Source: Acinetobacter pittii ATCC 19004 = CIP 70.29 (GTDB lineage: Bacteria; Pseudomonadota; Gammaproteobacteria; Pseudomonadales; Moraxellaceae). From it: DNA of 64,000 bases. Shown one piece after another: positions 9,083 to 17,413 of this stretch (position 1 is its first letter; the number at the start of each line of letters is the position of its first letter). The translations under genes were made by a program, and so were the position numbers. The stretch covers positions 120,576 through 184,575 of the forward strand of contig NZ_KB849789.1 in assembly GCF_000369045.1 (NCBI RefSeq). The letters run 5' to 3'. The notes under the pieces were generated by a model that was not told the origin of the DNA, searched no databases, and saw nothing but the letters and a program-made list of their open reading frames with translations.

Positions 9083-9271
9083 ATGAAAAAACTAATGGTG
9101 AGCATTTCTGTAGTTTTTCTCATCTTAACTACAGGATGTGAGATGAGAACGATGAGTAAGCAACAACCGGCAAATGAGCGGGCCATGAGTATTGCTGGTT
9201 CTCCAGTTCACGAAAAGGACTATAAAATTTCCGATATACAAGTGAATAATCATGAGCAATCTAACTATTAA
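9083..9271 (+). CDS. Small predicted lipoprotein (62 aa)
   Basis: The product has a lipoprotein signal peptide: basic MKK, a hydrophobic stretch, then the lipobox LTTGC at about residues 15-19. That leaves a mature peptide of about 44 residues with no recognised domain. The ribosome-binding site ATGAGGATCACGTT is good. Its last 20 bases overlap the start of the EF-hand gene in another frame, so the two are probably translated from one transcript. Function unknown. Confidence 0.65.
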   Translation: MKKLMVSISVVFLILTTGCEMRTMSKQQPANERAMSIAGSPVHEKDYKISDIQVNNHEQSNY

Positions 9272-9587
9272 GTTACTTGCTGGATGTGCAACTTACTGTG
9301 TTTTGAATATGGTAAGTGCATGTGAGCCTGCTTCTTTAGATTGGGAGCTTTTTCAGGAAAAATATGATTTAAATCATGATGGCATGTATAGCCAAAAAGA
9401 ATTTCAACGGGTTGAAGACTTTTATCCTTATAACTGGCCGAGTGATAAGCGTTTTCAAAGTGAAAACAAACAGACAGAGCTATTTCATTATTTAGATGAA
9501 AATAAGAATGGCTATTTAACAAATGAAGAGTTGGGAAATATACACGTTTTATTTAATAACCCTTGCGAAGGGTGGCCGTGGTCCTAA
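9252..9587 (+). CDS. Exported EF-hand calcium-binding protein
   Basis: A 111-residue protein with a hydrophobic export signal (about residues 5-23) ending in VSAC, a possible lipobox, so it may be a lipoprotein. Two canonical 12-residue EF-hand loops are visible: DLNHDGMYSQKE and DENKNGYLTNEE. Each has D/N at positions 1, 3 and 5, Gly at 6, Ser/Thr at 9 and Glu at 12, so both should bind calcium. The C-terminus has a conserved-looking Cys-Trp patch (NPCEGWPWS). It overlaps the preceding small lipoprotein gene by 20 bases. The biological role of periplasmic or surface EF-hand proteins in this genus is unknown. Confidence 0.8.
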   Translation: MSNLTIKLLAGCATYCVLNMVSACEPASLDWELFQEKYDLNHDGMYSQKEFQRVEDFYPYNWPSDKRFQSENKQTELFHYLDENKNGYLTNEELGNIHVLFNNPCEGWPWS

Positions 9588-9629
9588 TTTAGTAAGCCTC
9601 TTTTAAACCTATTCAAAGCCCTTAAAAAT

Positions 9630-9660
9630 AAAAAAGCTCCCAATTTAGGGAGCTTTTTTT
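9630..9660. terminator. Bidirectional terminator between the EF-hand gene and metG
   Basis: AAAAAGCTCCC and GGGAGCTTTTT flank a short AATTTA loop, with A and T tracts on opposite sides, serving both converging genes. Confidence 0.88.
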
Positions 9661-9669
9661 GAAAGCAGA

Positions 9670-11745
9670 TTAAGAAACTTTATCGCCAGGTTTCGCACCG
9701 CTGTCTGGAGAAATAATGAAAATACCTTCACCATTTCCGGCAGCAAGTACCATACCGTTTGAAATACCAAAACGCATTTTTCGTGGTGCAAGGTTAGCAA
9801 CCATAACAACCAATTTACCTTTTAGGTCTTCTGGTGCGTATTGGCTACGAATGCCACTGAATACATTGCGTGGTTCAGCTTCACCAACGTCTAAAGTAAG
9901 TTGTAGTAGTTTATCTGAACCTTCAACTGTACCTGCTTCAACGACCTGAGCAACACGTAAGTCAACTTTTAAGAAATCTTCAATACCGATAATTTCAGCT
10001 TCACCAACTGCTGGAGTAGGGGCTGCTTTTTTCTCAGCTGCTTTGTCTTTTTTCGTTGCCGCTTTTGCTGCTTCTGGAGCAGGAGCACCTAAAGACTCTT
10101 TAGATGCATCAACCATAGCTGCAACAGCTTTTGGATCAACACGCTGCATAAGCGGTTGGAACTGCGCAATCTCATGGCTTACAAGAATTTGTTTGCGTGA
10201 CTCGAAATCGAAGCTGTCAAGTTTTAAGAAATCTTGAACTTGTTGAGCTAAAGTTGGTAGAACTGGAGCTAAGTACACTGCGAGTTGACGGAATAAGTTG
10301 ATACCCACAGAGCAGACGTCAAGAACTTGTTGCTCTTGACCTTCTTGTTTAGCAAGTGCCCAAGGCTTTTTCTCATCAATATATTGGTTTGCACGGTCAG
10401 CTAGCGCCATGATTTCACGGATCGCCGTAGAGAATTCACGTGCTTCATATGCAGCAGCGATTGAATCGCCAGCATCAATAAAACTTTGTACTAAATCAGT
10501 TTCTGCACATTGAGCAGATAACGTATTGTTAAAGCTGCTGTTGATAAATTTCGCACAACGACTAGCAATATTAACGACTTTACCGACTAAGTCTGAATTT
10601 ACTTTCTGAACAAAGTCATCAAGGTTCAAGTCAGAGTCTTCAACTTTATCTGAAAGCTTAGATGCAAAGTAGTAGCGTAAATATTCTGGGTTTAAATGCT
10701 GTAAATACGTCTCGGCCTTAATGAAAGTACCGCGAGACTTAGACATTTTTTGTCCATTTACAGTTAAGAAACCATTTACAAAAAGACCAGTTGGAGTGCG
10801 ATAGTTCGCACCTTCAAGCATTGCAGGCCAGAATAAAGCATGGAAATAAACAATGTCTTTCCCAATAAAATGATAAACATCGTTTTGGCTGTCTTTTTTC
10901 CAGAAATCATCAAAGTTTAAATCTGGGCGTTTAGTTTTGATGTAGTTTTCAAAACTAGACATATAACCAATTGGGGCATCTACCCATACGTAGAAATATT
11001 TATTTGGTGCGTCTGGAATTTCAAAGCCAAAATATGGTGCATCACGAGAGATATCCCAATCTGCTAAACCAGCTTCAAACCATTCATCTAACTTGTTTGC
11101 AATTGAAAGAGGTAAACGTCCTTCGTCACGCGTCCATTTTTGTAAATATTCAGAGAAGTTTGGAAGCTTGAAGAAATAGTGATCTGATGATTTTTCAACT
11201 GGTGTTGCGCCACTTAATGTTGAACGTGGATTAAGTAACTCAGTTGCATTATAAGTCGTACCACACACTTCACATGAGTCGCCGTATTGATCTTCTGACT
11301 TACATTTTGGGCATGTACCTTTAATGAAACGGTCAGACAAGAACATCCCTTTTTCTGGGTCAAATAACTGAGTTACAGGACGAACTGCAATATTTCCAGC
11401 TTCACGGTTTTTAATATAGATATCTGTTGAACGTGCTTTGTTTGCATCGCTATGCGTTGAATCGTAATGATCGAAATGTACGCCAAAACCGTCAAAATCA
11501 CGGATATGTTCTTTTTGAACATTCGCAATTTGCTCTTCTGGGCTAATACCGTTTGCTTCGGCACGTAGCATAATTGCTGTACCGTGAGCATCATCCGCAC
11601 ATACATACGTCACATCATGACCCATTGCTCGCATGGCACGAACCCAGATATCTGCCTGGATGTAACCGAGTAAATGACCCATATGAATTGGACCATTAGC
11701 ATAAGGGAGGGCATTAGTGACTAAAATTTTACGCACGGATTTCAT
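9670..11745 (-). CDS. metG: Methionyl-tRNA synthetase
   Basis: Charges tRNA-Met, both initiator and elongator, in the cytoplasm. It is 691 residues from the chosen ATG ([18 protein letters not shown]). The class I HIGH-type motif is seen as PIHMGH (about 19-24). Four zinc cysteines lie in [18 protein letters not shown], and KMSKS is followed by RGTF. The C-terminal EMAP/Arc1p-like tRNA-binding dimerisation domain is present ([12 protein letters not shown] onward, about the last 110 residues), as in E. coli MetG. A longer frame to 11826 would add 27 residues without similarity or ribosome-binding site and is rejected; GAGAGA before 11745 supports the chosen start. Confidence 0.97.
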   Translation of the reverse strand: MKSVRKILVTNALPYANGPIHMGHLLGYIQADIWVRAMRAMGHDVTYVCADDAHGTAIMLRAEANGISPEEQIANVQKEHIRDFDGFGVHFDHYDSTHSDANKARSTDIYIKNREAGNIAVRPVTQLFDPEKGMFLSDRFIKGTCPKCKSEDQYGDSCEVCGTTYNATELLNPRSTLSGATPVEKSSDHYFFKLPNFSEYLQKWTRDEGRLPLSIANKLDEWFEAGLADWDISRDAPYFGFEIPDAPNKYFYVWVDAPIGYMSSFENYIKTKRPDLNFDDFWKKDSQNDVYHFIGKDIVYFHALFWPAMLEGANYRTPTGLFVNGFLTVNGQKMSKSRGTFIKAETYLQHLNPEYLRYYFASKLSDKVEDSDLNLDDFVQKVNSDLVGKVVNIASRCAKFINSSFNNTLSAQCAETDLVQSFIDAGDSIAAAYEAREFSTAIREIMALADRANQYIDEKKPWALAKQEGQEQQVLDVCSVGINLFRQLAVYLAPVLPTLAQQVQDFLKLDSFDFESRKQILVSHEIAQFQPLMQRVDPKAVAAMVDASKESLGAPAPEAAKAATKKDKAAEKKAAPTPAVGEAEIIGIEDFLKVDLRVAQVVEAGTVEGSDKLLQLTLDVGEAEPRNVFSGIRSQYAPEDLKGKLVVMVANLAPRKMRFGISNGMVLAAGNGEGIFIISPDSGAKPGDKVS

Positions 11746-12020
11746 TCTCTCATTCGTATTTATAAGGTGGAAGATTTTAACTGATGCACGGAGATAAGCA
11801 AAGATTAATAATCTCCAGCTTGGCATAAGCGATTTCTATTAAAATGGATTTTGGTCAGGCATGGTTTCTCTTTAGAACAGATAAACAAATCAAAAAATAT
11901 TTGAATCTTCCTGTATTGTCTTTGTTTCAAATTGCAGTTACGGTCAGAAAATAAGCCATAACGATGTATAACTAATAACTTATTCAGGTAATTTTTTAAT
12001 TAACTATGAGGATAACAACG

Positions 12021-12521
12021 ATGACTACAGAAAATAAATTAGATGAATTAAAGGCAAAAGCGGCTGATGCAAAAGTACAAGGTGAAAAAGCTTTGGACGA
12101 TTTAAAGGAAAATGTAAAAGAGAAGCAAGCTGCTGGTAAAGAAGCAGTTGAAGATAAGGTAGACCAATTAAAGGCAAAAGCAGCTGATGCAAAAGTACAA
12201 GGCGAAAAAACTTTGGACGATTTAAAGGAAAATGTAAAAGAGAAACAAGCTTCTGGTAAAGAGGCTCTTGAAGAAAAAGCAACTGATTTAAAAGGTAAAC
12301 TTGAGGATGCTCAGCATAGTCTACAAGATAAGTTTGATCACTTGCGTACAGAAGCAGCTCATAAACTTGACGATGCGAAAGCCAAAGCTGCGGAATTAAA
12401 GGAAGAGGCTGCTACAAAATTGGATGAGTTGAAAACGCAAGCAACCGCAAAACTTGATGAGTTGAAGAAAACTGCGACCGATAAACTCAACAAATTAAAG
12501 AACCATGATTCTGCTGAATAA
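12021..12521 (+). CDS. LEA-like/hydrophilin repeat protein
   Basis: A 166-residue, highly charged, Ala/Lys/Glu/Asp-rich protein predicted to be one long amphipathic helix or coiled coil. It contains two nearly identical 40-residue repeats (KAKAADAKVQGEK...LDDLKENVKEKQ) followed by degenerate 11-residue-like repeats (AAELKEEAATKLDELKTQA). It has no Trp, Tyr, Cys, Pro or Ile and a single Phe. There is no signal peptide, so it is cytoplasmic. Composition and 11-mer periodicity match group 3 LEA proteins and bacterial hydrophilins. Protection against desiccation or osmotic stress is inferred, not shown. The start at 12021 follows GAGGATAACAACG; the ATG at 12006 has no ribosome-binding site. Confidence 0.75.
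   Translation: MTTENKLDELKAKAADAKVQGEKALDDLKENVKEKQAAGKEAVEDKVDQLKAKAADAKVQGEKTLDDLKENVKEKQASGKEALEEKATDLKGKLEDAQHSLQDKFDHLRTEAAHKLDDAKAKAAELKEEAATKLDELKTQATAKLDELKKTATDKLNKLKNHDSAE
12047..12286 (+). repeat. Two tandem 120-bp direct repeats inside the LEA-like gene
   Basis: Bases 12047-12166 and 12167-12286 repeat with a period of exactly 120 bases. The central 60 bases (12061-12120 against 12181-12240) differ at only three positions, so the duplication is recent or kept homogeneous by recombination. Confidence 0.9.
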
Positions 12522-12666
12522 GCTGATTTAAACTAAAATCTGCACTCCTTACCTAAAAGATGAGATGTGAAGTTAGTAATTATTCATCCCAAGGTGAGCG
12601 AGTGCGGAGCAATACTGTTACACTATCTCCATTAAGCTGTAATGATCTGTTTTTGGAGTAAACAAT

Positions 12667-13857
12667 ATGTCTTGGCTTTCTTCATTAAAGTCTGTTTTTT
12701 CACCCGCACAAGAGGTGAAAGAAGATGAAATCCAAACCGTACTCCAAAATTATTTATTACCGCATTCAAAAGATGCTTTAAAGGAGCGCATTAGTCAGCT
12801 TCAAGTTCAAGGTCGTGTATTACAACTTACGATTAATACATTTCCTGATGAAAAAGAGCATTTGCAGCAAATCCATGATGATTTAGCGGGTGCATTAGAA
12901 AAGTGCGGTATTGAAGAACTTAATTTACACGTGGTTCAACAAAAGCGCCCTACACAAGAAAGTTCAAATTTACCTCCTGTGCTTGATGCCTCACCTAAAT
13001 CAGAACCAGATCCAAATAATCCACCGATTCAAAAAGCCGCTCCGCAACAAAGAGATGTTCCACTTCACCCTCGCATTAAGAATGTTATTTTAGTTTCATC
13101 TGGAAAGGGTGGTGTTGGTAAATCGACAACTACCGTCAATTTGGCACTTGCCTTGCAAAAAATGGGTCTTAAGGTTGGGGTATTAGATGCTGACATCTAT
13201 GGTCCAAGTATTCCCACAATGCTAGGAAACGCTGGCAAAACTCCACTTATTGAAAGTGAAAATTTTGTACCTTTAGATGCTTATGGTATGGCTGTGCTTT
13301 CTATTGGACATTTAACTGGTGATAACAACACACCTGTCGCGTGGCGTGGACCAAAGGCAACAGGCGCTCTAATGCAATTGTTTAATCAAACACTTTGGCC
13401 TGATTTAGATGTACTCATGATTGATATGCCACCAGGTACTGGTGATATTCAGCTTACGCTTGCACAGCGTATTCCGGTTACAGGCTCCATCATTGTGACC
13501 ACTCCACAAAATGTTGCCTTGCTTGATGCGACCAAAGGAATTGAATTATTTAATAAAGTGGGTATTCCAGTATTAGGTGTTGTCGAAAACATGTCGACTC
13601 ATATTTGCTCAAACTGTGGTCATGAAGAGCAAATTTTTGGTATCGGTGGTGGTGATAAGCTTTCCGAGCAATACCATATTCCATTGTTAGGCCGTTTGCC
13701 TCTAAATGCTCAAATACGTGAACATGCTGATCAGGGTAAACCGAGTGTTGTGGCAATGGATGATGCGGCTGATAGTTATATTGAGATTGCTAAATCAGTC
13801 TGGCAGCAGATTGAAAAAATCCCTCAACGCACACGTGATGATAAGCGTATTTTCTAA
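12667..13857 (+). CDS. apbC: Mrp/ApbC family Fe-S cluster carrier ATPase
   Basis: A 396-residue P-loop ATPase of the Mrp/NBP35 family that carries and transfers [4Fe-4S] clusters. An N-terminal MIP18/DUF59-like domain (about 1-90) is followed by a variable linker. The deviant Walker A motif SSGKGGVGKSTTT is near residue 145, then DADIYGPS and the Walker B-like MIDMPPGTGD. The cluster-binding CxxC is in HICSNCGHEE near residue 317. Length and order are typical. Transcribed alone; a terminator follows. Confidence 0.95.
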   Translation: MSWLSSLKSVFSPAQEVKEDEIQTVLQNYLLPHSKDALKERISQLQVQGRVLQLTINTFPDEKEHLQQIHDDLAGALEKCGIEELNLHVVQQKRPTQESSNLPPVLDASPKSEPDPNNPPIQKAAPQQRDVPLHPRIKNVILVSSGKGGVGKSTTTVNLALALQKMGLKVGVLDADIYGPSIPTMLGNAGKTPLIESENFVPLDAYGMAVLSIGHLTGDNNTPVAWRGPKATGALMQLFNQTLWPDLDVLMIDMPPGTGDIQLTLAQRIPVTGSIIVTTPQNVALLDATKGIELFNKVGIPVLGVVENMSTHICSNCGHEEQIFGIGGGDKLSEQYHIPLLGRLPLNAQIREHADQGKPSVVAMDDAADSYIEIAKSVWQQIEKIPQRTRDDKRIF

Positions 13858-13863
13858 TTTATT

Positions 13864-13890
13864 AAAACCCGGCTTTAAGTCGGGTTTTTT
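13864..13890 (+). terminator. Terminator after apbC
   Basis: AAAACCCG and CGGGTTTT arms with a short loop (GCTTTAAGT) and a run of six T. Confidence 0.85.
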
Positions 13891-14000
13891 ATCATGTGAT
13901 TAAAATAAAAAATTAAATTACTGATTCCTAATAACAAAGCTGAACTTGAAATTGGCATGTAGATTGCTACCTTACACTTTTTAAAAAGAAAGGTTAAAAA

Positions 14001-14873
14001 ATGCAATTTAAGTATAGTTTGGGCGTAATCAGTTTATGTAGCGCTTTATTTTTAGTTGGATGTAACGATGACAACTCATCTGCTTCACAAACACCAACAG
14101 TTCAGGAACAAAAACAGAAGTTACAGCCGATCATTATTCAGGGTGCTTTACCTGTAGAGTCGGAAAGAATGGCTTCAAAATTAGAAAATAAGACTGTTGA
14201 AACCATTGGAGGATGGACCTTTTGGAAAGGTACCTATAATGGTTATCCAATGATTATTTCTAAAACCCGCATGGGTATGAGTAACTCTGCTGCAGCAACT
14301 GCTCTAGCGATTGAACGCTATAAACCAATTGCGATCATCAATCAGGGAACCTCAGGTGGACATGATCCTGACTTGCATGTATATGATATTGTTTTAGGAA
14401 AATATACAACCAATATTGGTGCATTTAGAACACCTAAACAGCCAGTGGGTGGTGGTTCAAACTCACTCACATGGGTTGAGGCTTTTGATGTGTTACCAAC
14501 AGATGAATCTGACCCAGAGCCGATTGCAATACGCAAATTTGAAGGTGACCAAGAGTTGTTAATGGCGGCACATAAAGTCCGTTATGATAAAGGTGATGTG
14601 GTTGAAGGAACGATTGGTTCAGCAGATGTCTGGAATAATGAACTTGACCGTATTCAATTTTTCCACCAGCGTTATGGTACTTCTGTTGAAGAAATGGAAG
14701 CGGCTTCTGTTGCACAAATTGCAAGCCAGTTTAATGTTCCTTTCCTAGGCATTCGAATCTTATCTAATAATATTACCAATAACGGAGCTTATGACCCTGG
14801 TACAGGAGAGGCTTGCCAAGAATATGTGCTTAATGTGGCCGAAGAATATATGAAATCAAAACTACCGAAATAA
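14001..14873 (+). CDS. Lipoprotein of the MTA/SAH nucleosidase (phosphorylase) superfamily
   Basis: A 290-residue protein with a lipoprotein signal (lipobox LVGC at about residues 18-21) followed by a Ser/Gln/Thr linker and a purine nucleoside phosphorylase-fold domain. Recognisable elements are the substrate loop INQGTSGGHDP and the signature VEEMEAASVAQIASQFNVPF, which supplies the catalytic-site Met-Glu pair seen in MtnN. The family cleaves methylthioadenosine, S-adenosylhomocysteine or related nucleosides to adenine. The export signal places this one outside the cytoplasm, which is unusual for MtnN. Substrate unknown. Confidence 0.82.
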   Translation: MQFKYSLGVISLCSALFLVGCNDDNSSASQTPTVQEQKQKLQPIIIQGALPVESERMASKLENKTVETIGGWTFWKGTYNGYPMIISKTRMGMSNSAAATALAIERYKPIAIINQGTSGGHDPDLHVYDIVLGKYTTNIGAFRTPKQPVGGGSNSLTWVEAFDVLPTDESDPEPIAIRKFEGDQELLMAAHKVRYDKGDVVEGTIGSADVWNNELDRIQFFHQRYGTSVEEMEAASVAQIASQFNVPFLGIRILSNNITNNGAYDPGTGEACQEYVLNVAEEYMKSKLPK

Positions 14874-14887
14874 TGATTTAAACTTAT

Positions 14888-14930
14888 GCAAGAAGAGTGA
14901 AGCTTTTATAAAACCTCTTCTTGCTTCTTT
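14888..14930. terminator. Terminator between convergent nucleosidase and DUF2062 genes
   Basis: GCAAGAAGAG and CTCTTCTTGC form a perfect ten-base-pair stem with a 17-base loop. The right arm lies in the last codons of the DUF2062 gene. The T tract is interrupted (CTTCTTTT), so efficiency is uncertain. Confidence 0.6.
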
Positions 14931-15466
14931 TGATGATGTCTACTTTTCCAGTTTTTAACAACCATCCAGCGCCAGAAAATTTCTGTGCATATATATAAAA
15001 TAACAGCAAATACAAAAGCTTCTACAACAAGTCCAGTCATCAAGATTTTCGCAAGACTAAAATCAATGTGGCCATGGCCGAAATGAGTAATCCAACGAGA
15101 AATCTGATGCAATACACCTAGCAGCATTTCTTTGTTAATCATATGCACATGAAAAATGTGTGCACCGAACCAAAAACCAATATATAGAATAGGAACTAAT
15201 GTAAGCGGGTTACTTAACCAAGCGAGCATCAAGCTAATTGGTAAATTTACTTCGAATAGTAATACAGCCATCACAATAAATACGCTGTGAAAAGGAATAG
15301 GCAGTAAACCAAAAAAAGTTCCGACAAAAACAGCTCGGGTAATTGATTTTCGATTGACATACCAAAGCACAGGATTAAGAGTCTTTTTACCAAAAATCCT
15401 TAGAAATTTCATATTTGAAACTTTCTCGGGGGAGGGAAGCCAAGATTGAAAAAAATGCTTTGCCAT
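14906..15466 (-). CDS. DUF2062 domain-containing membrane protein
   Basis: About 186 residues from ATG at 15466 (MAKHFFQSWLPSPEKV). The DUF2062 signature is visible: a basic N-terminus, then GTFFGLLPIPFHSVF and AWLSNPLTLVPILYIGFWFG, with three or four membrane segments, a histidine-rich cytoplasmic or periplasmic patch (WITHFGHGHIDF), and a basic tail. A longer frame to a TTG at 15517 exists but adds residues atypical of the family. Function is unknown; family members are small inner-membrane proteins often annotated as possible ATP-binding, without good evidence. Confidence 0.8.
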   Translation of the reverse strand: MAKHFFQSWLPSPEKVSNMKFLRIFGKKTLNPVLWYVNRKSITRAVFVGTFFGLLPIPFHSVFIVMAVLLFEVNLPISLMLAWLSNPLTLVPILYIGFWFGAHIFHVHMINKEMLLGVLHQISRWITHFGHGHIDFSLAKILMTGLVVEAFVFAVILYICTEIFWRWMVVKNWKSRHHQKKQEEVL

Positions 15467-15834
15467 AATCATTAAGGGTAGTAAAGCGCGATGCTCTATA
15501 TAAAAAATCAGAAACAATATATGAATTGAAACTTATTAAAAGCTTAAAATTTAAACTTACCAGTGCTATATATTTTTTATTATAAAGACTTTTGATGGAA
15601 AAATAGACTTAAAATAAAAATAGTTATGTTACTTAACTCAGAATCTATTTGAAAAGTATAACAACTGACCGTAAAGTTTTCTTCTCGACTTTATGTGGTA
15701 ATTTTATAAATATTTGTTTTTATATACTTTATTTTTATTTTGAAAATAACTTGAAATACTTTGTCTTACAATTACCTTTTGCCTTGTGACAGGATATCTA
15801 TTAATCTGAGATGACTATATTGTGAGGTCATTCA
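15467..15834. other. AT-rich intergenic region between divergent genes
   Basis: About 370 bases, very AT-rich, separating the divergent DUF2062 and LysE-family genes. It must hold both promoters. I see several TTGAAA hexamers (for example near 15740 and 15751) but no well-spaced -10 partner, no open frame with a ribosome-binding site, and no strong hairpin. Confidence 0.5.
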
Positions 15835-16428
15835 ATGATTTCATGGCTTTTTATTGGCTTAGTAGCCACAATTTTACTTACTCCAGGCCCAACCAATACT
15901 CTGCTCGCTTCTTCAGGAGTACAAGTGGGTTTAAGGAAGTCAGTAAAACTTATTCCAGCAGAAGTTTTGGGTTATGTAATCTCTATTTCTGCATGGGGAA
16001 TGCTGATTGGAAAAGTGTCTAGCACACTACCAATGCTGCCGCCTATTCTAAAGCTATTGAGCGCTTGCTATATTATTTTCTTAGCCATCAAGTTATGGCA
16101 TACGGCAAATCAAGAAGTTGAATTAAATCAGCCAACGATTCGTGCTCGTGAGTTATTCTGCGCCACTTTATTAAACCCAAAAGCCTTACTCTTTGCCTCA
16201 GCAATTTTCCCGGTAGCTGCATGGAGTAATTTTCATATTTATTTAATTCATATGATGGCTTATTTAGCGCTTATTACCCCAATTGCATTGTTCTGGATTT
16301 TCTTGGGATCGGTTTTAGCTTCTAAGAAAGTGGGTTGGTTAAATCAAACTAACTTGCAAAAAACCGCTTCACTTGTATTGGTCAGCTTTTCAATTCCAAT
16401 TAGTTATTCTGCTTTACTGAACCTTTAA
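15835..16428 (+). CDS. LysE-family translocator
   Basis: A 197-residue inner-membrane protein with six hydrophobic helices. It begins MISWLFIGLVATILLTPGPT, with the PGPTN signature of the LysE/RhtB exporters. GTGAGGTC before the ATG is the ribosome-binding site. It is shorter and less basic than the LysE-family protein encoded at 8297, so the two probably have different substrates. An amino acid or amine exporter is the family expectation; substrate unknown. Confidence 0.85.
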   Translation: MISWLFIGLVATILLTPGPTNTLLASSGVQVGLRKSVKLIPAEVLGYVISISAWGMLIGKVSSTLPMLPPILKLLSACYIIFLAIKLWHTANQEVELNQPTIRARELFCATLLNPKALLFASAIFPVAAWSNFHIYLIHMMAYLALITPIALFWIFLGSVLASKKVGWLNQTNLQKTASLVLVSFSIPISYSALLNL

Positions 16429-16542
16429 ACGTACTGCTGAGCTATTCTTATTTATTTGAGTAGCTCTGTGTTGTTTTCATAATTGGTTTTTTAAGTTAAA
16501 GTACGTCGAAATCAATGAATTTACCTTTTGGATAGAAAATAC

Positions 16543-17112
16543 ATGGCCATTAAGTCTGATCGTTGGATTCGCGAGATGAGCGAAAAACACGGCATGATTG
16601 AACCTTATGCAGAGAATCAAGTCCGTTTTGATAAAAATGGTGAAAAGTTGATTTCCTACGGGGTCTCTAGCTATGGTTATGATGTACGCTGTGCCCGTGA
16701 ATTCAAGGTTTTTACAAACGTACATTCTGCAATTGTCGATCCAAAGAATTTTGATGACAAAAGTTTTATCGATATTGAGTCTGACGTTTGTATTATTCCG
16801 CCAAACTCATTTGCTCTAGCGCGTACAATTGAATATTTCCGTATACCTCGCAATGTGTTAACAGTGTGCTTAGGTAAATCGACCTACGCTCGTTGCGGTA
16901 TTATTGTAAATGTGACTCCATTAGAACCTGAATGGGAAGGTCACGTTACGTTAGAATTTTCAAATACGACAAATTTACCTGCACGTATTTATGCTGGGGA
17001 AGGCGTAGCACAAATGCTATTCTTTGAAAGTGATGAAGTATGTGAAACCTCTTATAAAGACCGTGGTGGTAAATACCAAGGTCAAACAGGTGTTACGCTT
17101 CCTAAAACTTAA
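16543..17112 (+). CDS. dcd: dCTP deaminase
   Basis: Converts dCTP to dUTP, feeding dTMP synthesis. It is 189 residues from the ATG of [19 protein letters not shown], the normal length for the Gram-negative enzyme. Conserved elements include [12 protein letters not shown], the catalytic-site region [11 protein letters not shown] and [15 protein letters not shown] (catalytic Glu), and the C-terminal [11 protein letters not shown] that closes over the nucleotide. An in-frame ATG five codons upstream is less likely. It stands alone, with a hairpin on either side. Confidence 0.96.
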   Translation: MAIKSDRWIREMSEKHGMIEPYAENQVRFDKNGEKLISYGVSSYGYDVRCAREFKVFTNVHSAIVDPKNFDDKSFIDIESDVCIIPPNSFALARTIEYFRIPRNVLTVCLGKSTYARCGIIVNVTPLEPEWEGHVTLEFSNTTNLPARIYAGEGVAQMLFFESDEVCETSYKDRGGKYQGQTGVTLPKT

Positions 17113-17143
17113 TCTTTCCTCGATGAAAAGATTTTAAAAATAA

Positions 17144-17170
17144 TGGGTCACTTAGGTGGCCCAATTTTAT
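17144..17170 (+). terminator. Terminator after dcd
   Basis: TGGGTCAC and GTGGCCCA pair, with one G-T, across TTAG; ATTTTAT follows. Confidence 0.65.
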
Positions 17171-17191
17171 AAATAAAATTTTTTTGAGAAG

Positions 17192-17215
17192 CGTTTATCG
17201 GAATTATGATAAACG
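17192..17215. promoter_or_regulatory. Inverted repeat upstream of the exported-protein cluster
   Basis: CGTTTATC and GATAAACG are perfect 8-base arms separated by 8 bases. The repeat ends about 25 bases before an extended -10 element, so it covers roughly -37 to -60 relative to the expected transcription start. That is an activator or repressor position rather than a terminator, since no T tract follows. CGTTTATCGGA recurs at 18730-18740. Confidence 0.5.
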
Positions 17216-17236
17216 ACAGTTTCCTTTTGTAAAAAA

Positions 17237-17245
17237 TGATATAAT
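17237..17245 (+). promoter_or_regulatory. Extended -10 promoter of the exported-protein cluster
   Basis: TGATATAAT is a perfect extended -10 (TG-N-TATAAT). The expected -35 position has no good TTGACA match, typical of extended -10 promoters. It would leave a leader of about 160 nt before the first cluster gene. Confidence 0.55.
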
Positions 17246-17413
17246 ATGATCAATAATTGATTTGTTTTTTGTTCTGCATCACAGAATTTAAAGGCAAATG
17301 TGGTTGATATAGGCTCTCTTTGATAATGTTTAGTTAAATATTTATCAAATGCAGATAGGCCAAATAAAAAGAAATTAAATAGGATTATGCCCCCACGGAT
17401 ACGGAGGTCGGCC

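Noticed and set aside
11746..11826. 27-residue N-terminal extension of MetG
   Set aside because: Not MetG-like and without a ribosome-binding site; the ATG at 11745 follows GAGAGA and matches the family start.
12025..12282. Minus-strand frame through the 120-bp repeats
   Set aside because: A Leu/Gln/Pro-rich shadow of the Lys/Glu/Asp codons; it repeats with the same period and has no independent support.
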